Below, piece by piece: positions 44,377 through 53,101 of a stretch of 64,000 nucleotides of DNA. Origin of the DNA: CBFIDE01 sp965661265. Lineage in GTDB: Bacteria > Bacteroidota > Bacteroidia > Flavobacteriales > Schleiferiaceae. The position numbers and the translations under genes are program-made. The stretch spans positions 1-64,000 of the forward strand of contig CBFIDE010000004.1 of the NCBI GenBank assembly GCA_965661265.1, given 5' to 3'. The notes beneath the pieces are model-generated. The model had not been told where the DNA came from and did no database searches. It saw only the letters and a program-made list of their open reading frames with translations. Position 1 is the stretch's first letter; the number at the start of each line of letters is the position of its first letter.

Positions 44377-44384
44377 TAAGTTTG
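44377..44384 (+). promoter_or_regulatory. -7 promoter box for the AsmA-like gene
   Basis: TAAGTTTG is a perfect TAnnTTTG match, 24 bp before ATG 44409. The T-run of the preceding terminator occupies the -33 area. The box overlaps the in-frame TTG at 44382, arguing against that codon as start. Confidence 0.6.
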
Positions 44385-44408
44385 AACCCTAAATTCCGTT
44401 CTCTTTTT

Positions 44409-46868
44409 ATGTGGAAGACAATTAAAAAAATCAGTTTGTGGGTGCTTTCCATTATCCTATTGCTTGTTTTAACTTCTGCTGCCTACCTCTACTACGCAAA
44501 AGACCAAGTAATTGCGCTGGTGATTAGCGAGATGAACAAGGAGCTAGAAACCCCAGTTCAAATTGAAGCTATTGATGTAACTATCAGAAATTTTCCGCAA
44601 GCTGCCTTAGATCTTAAAAATGTATTTATTCAAGGAAGTTTTTCTCAAGAAGGCGATACCCTAATTTTTGCAAAAGAAATTTCTGTATCCTTTGACTTTT
44701 GGGATATCATTGAAAGTGACATTCAGATAAATAGCATCCGAATAGCAGCAGCTATGATTAACATCAAAGAGTCAAAAGATAAAAGCAATTACCTTATCTT
44801 AAAGAAGGACACTTCAAACAATGAAGAAGGTCTTTTGGTAGATTTGAACAAAGTAGAATTAAAGGATTGTTCTTTTGCTTATCGCGATAAAAGCCTAGGC
44901 CTCTTTTTAAATACTAATGAAACGGAAGGCCTCCTAAAGGCCCATTTTGAAAATAATGATATTATCATTGAGTCTAGGGTTTATGCGTTCATTCATGACA
45001 TAGAATATAATAAATACTCCTACTTGAGCAATAGATCTATTAATTGGGAAGGTCAAATTCATATTGAAGACAAGGGCAGGATTTCAACAGAATCCTTAAA
45101 GCTAGAAAGCGAAGGAATAAAAACCATCTCAAGTTTTGCATACCAGAATGAAATCTTTGATCTAAATGGAAAGCTAGAATCTTCAGGAATAGACAAAGTT
45201 TACTCTCTTGTTCAAAGTCAAAATTGGTATTCTAATGAATCTGTGCAAAAACTGGACGGAAGCGCTTATGGTAGTTTTTCATTCAGCTATAATCCTAAAA
45301 CCAAGGAGACCTTTAATACAGACTTCACACTAAGTAATGCACAAATTGAAATAGACAAGGAATTAATAACTAATATTAACTCAGAGCTGTCCTATACCTC
45401 AGAAAATGAAGTTCTAACAATAGACACTCTTGACGCTAAATGGGGAACAATTTCTATTGCGGCAAAGGGAAGGATCTCTCAGTTAATTAGCACTCCATAT
45501 GTAGATCTCAATCTGTATTCAGCCTTTGACATTTCAGAACTCCATTCGCAATTTATTAAGGACAACATCAATAGTACTCTGGGAAAGCTTGAAATTAATT
45601 TAAACTTCAAAAACCAATTCAAAGACCTTGAAAATTTCAGTACCCAGCAGCTCAGGAAAGTAAAAGCTAATGGATATCTAAATCTTGAAAACATTGCTTT
45701 AGAATTCAAAGATGATAGTCGGAATATTAAGAACCTAAATGCGAGCTTGAAAATAGATGATCAGAAATTAAGAATTCAAAGGTTTATTTTCAATAGGGGT
45801 AGAAGTGACCTTTTTGTGTCAGGGTATTTTGACAATATCATTAATTACATATTTGATGAATCTGAGTTAATTGCTCAAATAGAGTTGAGAGCTCAAGAGT
45901 TAAAAATGGAAGATTTTATTAGCAATCAAGAGTCAAACGAAAATCCTAATAATTACGACCTTAATTTTGTCAAGGACATTAGATTTAAGACAAGTCTTAA
46001 TGTAGATAAATTCTCTTTTGGAAAATTTTATGCTTCAGATTTGAGCGGTCAACTCTCTATTGAATCCAATATTATTAAAGGTCAGAATATCAAGCTTAAA
46101 TCAGATCAAGGAACTTATGACGGTCAATTTGTTCTAGACCTCCAGAACAAGGATTTGTATAAACTTAGGGCAGAAACTGTTGCTAGATCCATTGACCTCA
46201 AGGAAGTTTTTATAAGTTTTAATGAATTTAATCAAACAGCTATTTCCTCCGAAAATATAATTGGTAAAGGAGATGTTGATTTAAATATTGAAACCGAGCT
46301 TAATTCCAATCTTGATTTTGATCTAAATTCTCTTATCGCGAAAGCGAACTTTACAATTTATAATGGACAAATAATCAATTATGAACCACTTCAGGCACTC
46401 TCTAAATTTGCGGAAATAGATGAATTGAAGAACGTTACTTTCAACAAGCTTAGTAATTCCATTTCCATTGAAAACTCAAACATTCACATTCCTAAGATGC
46501 TCATTAGTTCTAATGTAATTAATGTAGAACTTAGTGGAAATCACAATTTTGAAAATGAAATTGACTACCGATTAAAACTTAGAATATCTGAAGTCCTAAA
46601 GAAGAAGAAAAAAAATCAAACGCCCTCAGAGTTCGACGAATTCATCATTGAAAATGATGCTGATGAACCACATATTTATATCAAAGTTTTGGGCATAGTT
46701 GACGAACCAGAAGTAAGCCTTGATAAAACAGGAATAGGTGAGTCTATTAAAAAAGACTTGAAGAAACAGGGAGAAGAGATCAGGAATATCTTCAAGCAAG
46801 AAGAACCAGAAAAAAAGAAAACAGGTATTCAATATACTTGGCCGGAAGAAGATGAAGACGATGGTTAA
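44409..46868 (+). CDS. AsmA-like envelope protein
   Basis: An 819-residue protein with a single N-terminal membrane helix (about residues 8-28) and a very long beta-rich periplasmic part. I start at ATG 44409; an in-frame TTG at 44382 lies on the promoter box. The AsmA N-terminal hallmark follows the helix: ETPVQIEAIDVTIRNFPQAALDLKNVFIQG. The C-terminal AsmA-like repeat is around 640-750 (GKGDVDLNIETELNSN, NVELSGNHNFENEIDYRLKLRISEVL). Such proteins are now viewed as bridges carrying phospholipid between membranes. A Lys/Glu-rich tail ends the protein. It probably heads a unit with the downstream trio. Confidence 0.87.
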   Translation: MWKTIKKISLWVLSIILLLVLTSAAYLYYAKDQVIALVISEMNKELETPVQIEAIDVTIRNFPQAALDLKNVFIQGSFSQEGDTLIFAKEISVSFDFWDIIESDIQINSIRIAAAMINIKESKDKSNYLILKKDTSNNEEGLLVDLNKVELKDCSFAYRDKSLGLFLNTNETEGLLKAHFENNDIIIESRVYAFIHDIEYNKYSYLSNRSINWEGQIHIEDKGRISTESLKLESEGIKTISSFAYQNEIFDLNGKLESSGIDKVYSLVQSQNWYSNESVQKLDGSAYGSFSFSYNPKTKETFNTDFTLSNAQIEIDKELITNINSELSYTSENEVLTIDTLDAKWGTISIAAKGRISQLISTPYVDLNLYSAFDISELHSQFIKDNINSTLGKLEINLNFKNQFKDLENFSTQQLRKVKANGYLNLENIALEFKDDSRNIKNLNASLKIDDQKLRIQRFIFNRGRSDLFVSGYFDNIINYIFDESELIAQIELRAQELKMEDFISNQESNENPNNYDLNFVKDIRFKTSLNVDKFSFGKFYASDLSGQLSIESNIIKGQNIKLKSDQGTYDGQFVLDLQNKDLYKLRAETVARSIDLKEVFISFNEFNQTAISSENIIGKGDVDLNIETELNSNLDFDLNSLIAKANFTIYNGQIINYEPLQALSKFAEIDELKNVTFNKLSNSISIENSNIHIPKMLISSNVINVELSGNHNFENEIDYRLKLRISEVLKKKKKNQTPSEFDEFIIENDADEPHIYIKVLGIVDEPEVSLDKTGIGESIKKDLKKQGEEIRNIFKQEEPEKKKTGIQYTWPEEDEDDG

Positions 46869-46912
46869 GTAAAGATAGAAGCTCTTGATATTCTATTCTA
46901 GATTTTGTATAT

Positions 46913-47344
46913 ATGTTCATTATGTCAAAGAAGCTATTTCAAATATCATATCTTTTTTTATTTCTTCTATTGTTAGGCTTGCAAAACCAATTGTTTGCTC
47001 AAACGACCTCTAATGAAAACGGTGAAAGGGTCCAATGCAGCATCCTAATTCCCGATGCGTTTTCTCCTAATGGAGATAATGTAAATGATCGCTTTGTGAT
47101 TAAAACAGCTAAAAACTGTGTTCTAAATTTTTTTGAATTGCAGATTTTTGATAGTTACGGAAGACTCGTTTTTGAGTCCAAACAAATTTCAGTAAGTGCT
47201 TCTTGGAACGGAAAATTCAACAATGACGATATGCCAGAGGGAGTTTATATGTATAAACTTATCGCGATACTTAATGATCATGAAAACGCTCAAAATGAGG
47301 CGAATAAAATTTCCAAACAAGGTTCTCTAATACTCGTCAGATAA
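46913..47344 (+). CDS. stand-alone T9SS type B (gliding-motility C-terminal) sorting domain
   Basis: A 143-residue protein made of a signal peptide and one sorting domain. ATG 46913 and ATG 46922 (MSKKLFQISYLFLFLLL) are both possible. After cleavage near LFAQ there are about 20 residues, then the type B hallmark IPDAFSPNGDNVNDRFVI, the FELQIFDSYGRLVFES strands and the DMPEGVYMYKLIA close. Normally this domain is the tail of huge adhesins, but here no cargo precedes it. It overlaps the next gene as TAATG. It may be a decoy, a cap or an exported subunit. I am sure of the domain, not the role. Confidence 0.85.
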   Translation: MFIMSKKLFQISYLFLFLLLLGLQNQLFAQTTSNENGERVQCSILIPDAFSPNGDNVNDRFVIKTAKNCVLNFFELQIFDSYGRLVFESKQISVSASWNGKFNNDDMPEGVYMYKLIAILNDHENAQNEANKISKQGSLILVR

Positions 47345-47730
47345 TGCTTTCTATACTAATTGTATTTTTCAATTTAATGTTACCACAGGTCAATCATACG
47401 GCAAGTATTAATTTCAAAGGACTTGATAATGACAAAGGTCATTTAATGATTGAAATAAAGAACGAAAAAGGTCAAGTCGTTGATCAAAAGATAATTACCA
47501 TAGCTAATAAAGAAGCAAATTTAAAAATAGAACTAGCTTCTGGCAAATATGCCATTGCTGTTTTTCATGATGTGAATAACAATAAAGAACTAGACACTAA
47601 TGCCATGGGATTACCACAGGAAAAATATGGTTTTTCAAATGATGCACGAGGACTATTTGGACCTCCAGATTTAAAAGATCAACTCTTTAGCCTTTCTGAA
47701 GACTTAGAAATCACAATCAACTTAAAATGA
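47344..47730 (+). CDS. DUF2141 family secreted protein
   Basis: A 128-residue protein with a hydrophobic start acting as signal peptide (residues 1-15). Family features are clear: KGHLMIEIKNEKGQV, GKYAIAVFHDVNNNKELDTNAMGLPQEKYGFSN and an acidic beta end. It is expected to fold as a small beta sandwich in the periplasm or on the surface. Function unknown. Its ATG overlaps the upstream stop (TAATG) and its stop overlaps the next start (ATGA), so all three genes are translationally coupled. Confidence 0.9.
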   Translation: MLSILIVFFNLMLPQVNHTASINFKGLDNDKGHLMIEIKNEKGQVVDQKIITIANKEANLKIELASGKYAIAVFHDVNNNKELDTNAMGLPQEKYGFSNDARGLFGPPDLKDQLFSLSEDLEITINLK

Positions 47731-48941
47731 TATTAAGCAAAAGACTTTTTCTGTTTTGCTTATTGCTTATCTTCTCTTCTTGTGCCCGCTACTATGGCTA
47801 TAAATTCGATTTATTAAGAGCCAAAACATCCATATCGCGTGAAGCCTTTAGCGATTCTCTTGATTTCAATTTTGGATATAAACTCATTGTAATTGATGTT
47901 GAAATTAATGGTAAAAAGTTTCCTTTTATATTTGATACTGGCGCAACATCATCCGTTATTAGTTCAGACATAGCAGAAGAATTTGAGCTAAAAAAAGCAT
48001 CAAAAGTTAGGATTAGTGACTCCAGAGGAACAAGGCAGTATCTAGATATGGTGATTATAGATAGCCTTAAAATTTCAAATACCTTTTTCACGGAAGTTGC
48101 TGCAACAGTTATTAAATGGCCAGAAAATTCAGCTGTGGAGTGTATCGCATCTGGAGGTATCATTGGAAATGATATCATTAGAACTTGCAATTGGAGGATA
48201 GACTATGAATCCAGCAAACTATATTTTGCTGATTCAGATCTTAGTTTAGAAGGGATGAATTTTATTGAGATGAAGTCTGCACAATACAGGCCAAGGTTAG
48301 ACATCAGCTTAGATGGTTTTGCTCTTAATAATGTGCTCTTAGATATAGGGTCGGCTGGAGGCTTAGACCTTAGTAACTACATTTATAAAAGAGAGAATTG
48401 GGACGAATTAGACAAGCCGCAATTTTCTAAGATTGATGGAAGTACGCAAGGTCTGTTTGGCGCAAAAAAGGACAGCATGCTTCTTGTTCAATTTGATTCT
48501 TTAAAATTAGGTCCTTATGCTCTAACTCCCATTGTTGTGGATATTGAAAGAAAAAACGGGTCTAAATTTGGAAATAAGATTCTTGAAAATTTTGATGTAT
48601 ATCTAGATTACACCAATGAACGCTTGGGATTAAGCCCCAATGGAGATTTATCAAAGAATATTAATCCGAGAACTTTTGGCGTACAATTTACTTTAAGCAA
48701 GGATAATGAGTTAATAGTGGCTTCTAAAACTCTAGACCAATCTGGGTTTACAGAAATGCTAAATGTTGGAGATACTGTTTACAGTCTAAATGGGCGTAAT
48801 GGTGAGAGTTTAGCGCCATATTGCAACTTTCTTGAAGAGATGATCTTAAATAAGCTCATCTCTGACAGTCTGTTTATTAAAATAAATCAGGAAAGCAAGG
48901 AATTTGAAATCCCGATAAGGGAAATTTGGCCTAGTAAGTGA
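47727..48941 (+). CDS. two-lobed retropepsin-like aspartyl protease lipoprotein with PDZ domain
   Basis: A 404-residue envelope lipoprotein (lipobox IFSSC, Cys19). The first lobe has FIFDTGATSSVISS with the catalytic motif D70-T-G-A. The second lobe has VLLDIGSAGGLDLS with D206-I-G-S. Together they could form a monomeric pepsin-like active site. A C-terminal PDZ-like region (about 315-395) includes FTLSKDNELIVASK and LNVGDTVYSLNGR. Start ATG overlaps the DUF2141 stop. Substrate unknown; coupling to a stand-alone sorting domain suggests a partner, which is inference. It ends exactly against the stop of the gene at 48942. Confidence 0.88.
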   Translation: MILSKRLFLFCLLLIFSSCARYYGYKFDLLRAKTSISREAFSDSLDFNFGYKLIVIDVEINGKKFPFIFDTGATSSVISSDIAEEFELKKASKVRISDSRGTRQYLDMVIIDSLKISNTFFTEVAATVIKWPENSAVECIASGGIIGNDIIRTCNWRIDYESSKLYFADSDLSLEGMNFIEMKSAQYRPRLDISLDGFALNNVLLDIGSAGGLDLSNYIYKRENWDELDKPQFSKIDGSTQGLFGAKKDSMLLVQFDSLKLGPYALTPIVVDIERKNGSKFGNKILENFDVYLDYTNERLGLSPNGDLSKNINPRTFGVQFTLSKDNELIVASKTLDQSGFTEMLNVGDTVYSLNGRNGESLAPYCNFLEEMILNKLISDSLFIKINQESKEFEIPIREIWPSK

Positions 48942-49466
48942 TTATTGATCATCTTCCTTTAGCCATGAGGAGTACTTTAAGTAATTACCCGCAATTCTAT
49001 CAATCTCGCCCTCCAATAATTCAGGTGTAATATCTTTCACCTTTTTTGCAGGTACACCAGCAAAAATACTTCCTGAAGGAATATGAGTTCCCTCAAGCAC
49101 CACAGCTCCAGCAGCAACAATACTATTACTCTCCACTACACAATTATCCATTACAATTGAGCCCATTCCTATCAGCACTCTATCCTTAATAGTACAGCCA
49201 TGTACAATAGCGTTATGGCCAATAGACACACTATTCCCAATGATAAGAGGATACTTTTGATAAGTACAATGTAAGGTTGCGTTGTCCTGGACATTCACCC
49301 TATTTCCCATTCTCACATAATTCACGTCTCCTCTAATGACCGCGCTAAACCAGATGCTGCAATCATTTCCCATTTCAATATCTCCAATTAAGGTAGAGTT
49401 TTCTGCTAGATAACAGTTATCGCCCCACTTTGGGCTCTTCCCTTTTATTGACTTAATTAGTGCCAT
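48942..49466 (-). CDS. gamma-carbonic-anhydrase-like hexapeptide protein
   Basis: A 174-residue left-handed beta-helix protein of the YrdA/PaaY gamma-carbonic-anhydrase family. Hexapeptide turns are regular (STLIGDIEMGNDCSIW, NRVNVQDNATLH, NSVSIGHNAIVHGC). Metal-ligand histidines are present in ATLHCT and GHNAIVHGC. A C-terminal helix closes it. Whether it is a true anhydrase is unknown, because many members are inactive. A perfect -7 box lies 27 bp upstream. Confidence 0.92.
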   Translation of the reverse strand: MALIKSIKGKSPKWGDNCYLAENSTLIGDIEMGNDCSIWFSAVIRGDVNYVRMGNRVNVQDNATLHCTYQKYPLIIGNSVSIGHNAIVHGCTIKDRVLIGMGSIVMDNCVVESNSIVAAGAVVLEGTHIPSGSIFAGVPAKKVKDITPELLEGEIDRIAGNYLKYSSWLKEDDQ

Positions 49467-49493
49467 ATCACTTTTCTTGATAGATTAATAAGA

Positions 49494-49501
49494 CAAAGGT
49501 A
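49494..49501 (-). promoter_or_regulatory. -7 promoter box for the gamma-carbonic-anhydrase-like gene
   Basis: The minus strand reads TACCTTTG, a perfect TAnnTTTG match 27 bp before ATG 49466. Confidence 0.6.
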
Positions 49502-49533
49502 AAGTCTTTATGTCCAGATATTGAATTTGCATC

Positions 49534-49541
49534 TATCTTTG
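49534..49541 (+). promoter_or_regulatory. -7 promoter box for the nifU-like gene
   Basis: TATCTTTG is a perfect TAnnTTTG match 15 bp before ATG 49557. It lies inside an upstream extension of the frame (to 49521), which argues against an earlier start. Confidence 0.6.
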
Positions 49542-49556
49542 CAGAAATATTTAAAC

Positions 49557-50192
49557 ATGGAAGAGCCAAAAAGAGTACCCGTAAGTGTTTATGCAGAAAT
49601 GACTCCAAACCCTTCAGTTTTGAAGTTTGTTGCGAATAAGCATTTAGTTGAGCAATCTCATGTTGAATTTAAGAATATTGAAGAGGCTCAAATCTCTCCT
49701 TTGGCTATTAAGCTTTTCCACCTTCCATTTGTAAAGGAGGTATTTATATCTTCAAACTATATTGCTGTCACCAAGTACGACATCGTTGAGTGGGAAGACA
49801 TTACAATGGAGCTAAGGGAATTGATTCGCGAATATATTGCCACTGGTCAAAAAATCTTGACTTCTAACCCTAAGATTGAAGAAGTCGTTTCAGAAGAAAC
49901 ACAATCGACCTCATTCAGCACTTCGCATCCAGAAGCAAAGTCAGAAGAAGATTATGAAGAAATTGAAAAGAAAATAGTAAGTCTTTTAGAAGAATATGTA
50001 GCTCCGGCAGTTGGTGCTGATGGAGGACATATTAAATTCTTGAAACTAGAAGATAAGACTGTTAAAGTTCTTTTACAGGGTGCATGTTCTGGCTGTCCAT
50101 CTTCTACACAAACCCTTAAGCAAGGTATCCAAAATTTACTTCAGCAAATGTTACCCGGTCAAATAGACGATGTAGTTGCAGTCAATGGCTAA
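49557..50192 (+). CDS. NifU/Nfu-type iron-sulfur carrier
   Basis: A 211-residue protein that carries and hands on 4Fe-4S clusters. The N-terminal Nfu_N domain is present (VYAEMTPNPSVLKFVANKHL). After an acidic linker (about 105-135) comes the NifU C-terminal domain with the cluster motif CSGC (Cys177 and Cys180) in VLLQGACSGCPSSTQTLKQG. I start at ATG 49557; upstream codons lie on the promoter box. The stop sits in the loop of a perfect hairpin shared with the convergent desaturase gene. Confidence 0.94.
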   Translation: MEEPKRVPVSVYAEMTPNPSVLKFVANKHLVEQSHVEFKNIEEAQISPLAIKLFHLPFVKEVFISSNYIAVTKYDIVEWEDITMELRELIREYIATGQKILTSNPKIEEVVSEETQSTSFSTSHPEAKSEEDYEEIEKKIVSLLEEYVAPAVGADGGHIKFLKLEDKTVKVLLQGACSGCPSSTQTLKQGIQNLLQQMLPGQIDDVVAVNG

Positions 50193-50203
50193 TTAAGCCA
50201 TTG
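50183..50203. repeat. hairpin with both convergent stop codons in its loop
   Basis: CAATGGCT pairs perfectly with AGCCATTG around AATTA. The stem encodes the last residues of both the nifU-like gene and the desaturase gene, and the loop contains most of both TAA stops. No T-run follows on either strand, so it may stabilise both mRNA ends and not act as a classic terminator. Confidence 0.6.
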
Positions 50204-51302
50204 AAGGTTTCTTACTCATTTCTTTAAGGTGGCGCATATGTGCTCCTACTGCTGAACTTACAGTACTAAACTCTCTATACTTGATATTAAATTCCTTTGC
50301 TGTTTGCTCAACAATTTTACTAATCTTAGGATAGTGAATATGACAGATATTTGGGAATAAATGATGCTCTACCTGAAAGTTTAGCCCACCTACATACCAA
50401 TTTACAAGACGATTTTTTCTCGCAAAATTTGAGGTCGTTTGCAGTTGATGCTCCATCCATTCATCCATATTTCCATCCCCTGGAATATCTTTTAGTTCCA
50501 CACCTTCAACCATATGAGCAAGTTGGAAAACAAAAGAAAGAACAAAGCCTGCAAGAAAGTGCATAGAAACAAAGCCTAAAATTACCCAATACCAAGAAAC
50601 ATCAGTTAGAAGTAAGGGCAGAACTATAAATAAAGAAAAGTATAGAGCCTTAGTAGCTACGAGTATAACCCACTCCTTAGTAATATTATGAGTATTATGA
50701 TCACCAAATCCAGCTTTATAATATCTTAAAAGCTGCTTAAAATCTTTGCTAATAACCCAATTTAAAGTCAAAAGACTATATACCATAGGTGTATAGATAT
50801 GCTGAAATTTATGCATTGGCTTCCACTCTTGACTTTCGTGTAATCTCACAAGCCCTGATGTTTCCATATCTTCATCTAAGCCTTCAATATTCGTAAAAGT
50901 ATGGTGCAGCACATTATGTTGAACTCTCCAAGTAGAAGCATTACCAGAAATTAAATAAATGGTTGCACCCATTAACTTATTGACAAATTTGTTTTTTGAA
51001 TAAGCACCATGAATGGCATCATGCATCACACTCATTCCGATTCCGGACATTCCAAAGCCCATAATAACATACATCCCTATTACAAATACGGGAGAGGTTC
51101 CAAAAGCTAGCATGAGTCCGTAGGGAACAAAATAAAGGGCAAGCATTCCTGCCGTCTTAAAATGCATTCTTGTATTTCCTTTACTTGAGATCTCATTCTC
51201 CTTGAAGTAGGCATTAATTCTTTTGCTCAATACCTTTCTAAAAGATTCTTTTGAAGGGCGGGCAAACTTTACTTCCGAAATTTTATCTATTATTATACTC
51301 AA
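50193..51302 (-). CDS. membrane fatty-acid desaturase
   Basis: A 369-residue di-iron acyl desaturase. The three histidine boxes are intact: HDAIH (94-98), HNVLHH (129-134) and QVEHH near residue 310. Four or more membrane helices fall around 50-90 and 185-250. The QxxHH third box resembles front-end and linoleoyl-CoA type desaturases. The start codon seems to be TTG at 51302 (MSIIIDKISEVKFARPS); no ATG occurs for 45 codons, and the next would lose conserved N-terminal sequence. A one-mismatch -7 box TTGGTTTG overlaps that TTG. It tunes membrane fluidity. Confidence 0.93.
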   Translation of the reverse strand: MSIIIDKISEVKFARPSKESFRKVLSKRINAYFKENEISSKGNTRMHFKTAGMLALYFVPYGLMLAFGTSPVFVIGMYVIMGFGMSGIGMSVMHDAIHGAYSKNKFVNKLMGATIYLISGNASTWRVQHNVLHHTFTNIEGLDEDMETSGLVRLHESQEWKPMHKFQHIYTPMVYSLLTLNWVISKDFKQLLRYYKAGFGDHNTHNITKEWVILVATKALYFSLFIVLPLLLTDVSWYWVILGFVSMHFLAGFVLSFVFQLAHMVEGVELKDIPGDGNMDEWMEHQLQTTSNFARKNRLVNWYVGGLNFQVEHHLFPNICHIHYPKISKIVEQTAKEFNIKYREFSTVSSAVGAHMRHLKEMSKKPSMA

Positions 51303-51340
51303 ACCAATTCTACATTTTAAATTCGCACTAAATACTATTT

Positions 51341-52990
51341 ATGCTCTCGTCTCAAAACCCTACGAAAACCAATTCTTGGAAGGCTCTTAATTCTCATCAA
51401 AGAGAATTAAGTACAATTCAACTTAACAGTGAATTTAAAAATAATCCGCTGAGATACAGTGATTTATCTTTTCAATTCAATGATATTCTTTTTGACTTTT
51501 CCAAGAATCTTGTAAACAAAGATACGATAGCCTTACTAGAAGAACTATTTATTGAGTGTAAAGTTCGAGAAAGTATTGAGGCTATGTTTACGGGAGAAAA
51601 AATAAATGAAACAGAAGGAAGATCTGTACTTCATGTTGCTTTACGCGATTTCTCTAGCTCAAGCTTTAAAATTGACGGCCAGGACATCATAGCTCCTATT
51701 CAAAAAGTCTTGAAAAAAATGAAAGACTTCTCGGAAAGAATAAATAGCGGAGAATGGAAATCTTATTCAGGACAAAGGATAACCGACATTGTAAATATCG
51801 GAATTGGCGGATCAGATTTAGGACCTCAAATGGTTTATGATGCTCTTAAGCCATACCACACAGCAAATCTAAAATGCCATTTTGTTTCCAATGTAGATGG
51901 TGCGCATATCGCAGAAACACTGAGAGAATTAAATCCAGAGACCACTCTATTTATAATTGCCTCCAAGACCTTTACCACCCAAGAAACTATGACTAATGCA
52001 GAATCTGCTAAAAGATGGTTTTTGAAAGGCGGAGGATCCCAGATTGATGTAGCAAAACATTTTGTTGCTGTATCGACCAATAAAAAACAGGTTGTTGAGT
52101 TCGGTATTGACCCTAACAATATGTTTGAATTTTGGGATTGGGTAGGCGGAAGGTATTCTCTATGGTCCAGCATTGGACTATCTTTAACATGCGGCTTAGG
52201 CTTTGAAAATTTTAAAGAATTGCTAATGGGAGCTCATGAAATGGACTTGCATTTCAAGAATACATCATTCCGATCTAATATTCCACTTTTGATGGCAGCT
52301 ATAGGAATTTGGTATACTAACTTTTTGGGGGCAACCTCAGAAGCTATAATTCCTTATGATCAGAATATGCATCGCTTTGCAGCTTACTTTCAACAAGCTA
52401 ATATGGAGAGTAATGGTAAATCCATAGATAGGGATGGTAATGCGATAGATTACTCAACCGGCCCAATAGTTTGGGGAGAGCCCGGCACAAATGGCCAGCA
52501 TGCCTTTTTTCAACTATTACATCAAGGGAAGCATTTAATTCCAATCGATTTTATTGGATTCAAAAAGTCGCATTATAAAGACTCTGACCATCACCTCAAG
52601 TTAATATCCAACTTGATAGCTCAAAGTGAGGCATTAATGAAGGGTAAAAGCAAAGCAGAAGTTAGCAAGGAGCTTTTATCTCAAGGACTAGAACCTAAGG
52701 CGGTTGAAAAACTAGTGCCTTTCAAAGTGTTTGACGGAAATAAGCCAAGCACAGTTATTCTTGGAAGCATATCTGACCCTAAAACTTTGGGTAGTTTAGT
52801 TGCTGCCTATGAACATAAAATATTTGCTCAAGGAGTAATCTGGAACATCTTTTCTTTTGATCAATGGGGTGTTGAGCTAGGAAAGGCTTTGGCTAAAACC
52901 ATTTTATCTGAATTAGCAGAAGCTAAAATTACAGAGGATCATGATTCATCTACCTTGAACCTTATGAAATCTTTACTTTCCGAAGAGTAA
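51341..52990 (+). CDS. pgi: glucose-6-phosphate isomerase
   Basis: A 549-residue glycolytic enzyme converting glucose 6-phosphate and fructose 6-phosphate. Family signatures are IGIGGSDLGPQMVYDALKPY, the first PROSITE-like motif FWDWVGGRYSLWSSIG and the second FDQWGVELGKALAKTI. The substrate loop VSNVDGAHIAETL and GEPGTNGQHAFFQLLHQG are also intact. It diverges from the desaturase gene across 38 bp. No terminator is visible in the 111 bp that follow, which are AT-rich and empty. Confidence 0.97.
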   Translation: MLSSQNPTKTNSWKALNSHQRELSTIQLNSEFKNNPLRYSDLSFQFNDILFDFSKNLVNKDTIALLEELFIECKVRESIEAMFTGEKINETEGRSVLHVALRDFSSSSFKIDGQDIIAPIQKVLKKMKDFSERINSGEWKSYSGQRITDIVNIGIGGSDLGPQMVYDALKPYHTANLKCHFVSNVDGAHIAETLRELNPETTLFIIASKTFTTQETMTNAESAKRWFLKGGGSQIDVAKHFVAVSTNKKQVVEFGIDPNNMFEFWDWVGGRYSLWSSIGLSLTCGLGFENFKELLMGAHEMDLHFKNTSFRSNIPLLMAAIGIWYTNFLGATSEAIIPYDQNMHRFAAYFQQANMESNGKSIDRDGNAIDYSTGPIVWGEPGTNGQHAFFQLLHQGKHLIPIDFIGFKKSHYKDSDHHLKLISNLIAQSEALMKGKSKAEVSKELLSQGLEPKAVEKLVPFKVFDGNKPSTVILGSISDPKTLGSLVAAYEHKIFAQGVIWNIFSFDQWGVELGKALAKTILSELAEAKITEDHDSSTLNLMKSLLSEE

Positions 52991-53101
52991 ATACTAAACC
53001 AACAATAATTAAGTTAAAAAACTGTATGTAAATATATTAGACTGAAATATTAAATTATTCGGTTATTTGTAGGAGTAATTACTTATAAAACCAATTCTAT
53101 C

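Noticed and set aside
48936..48955. Palindrome at the abutting stops of the aspartyl protease and carbonic-anhydrase-like genes.
   Set aside because: Only four perfect pairs with bulges; unlike the clear hairpin at 50183-50203.
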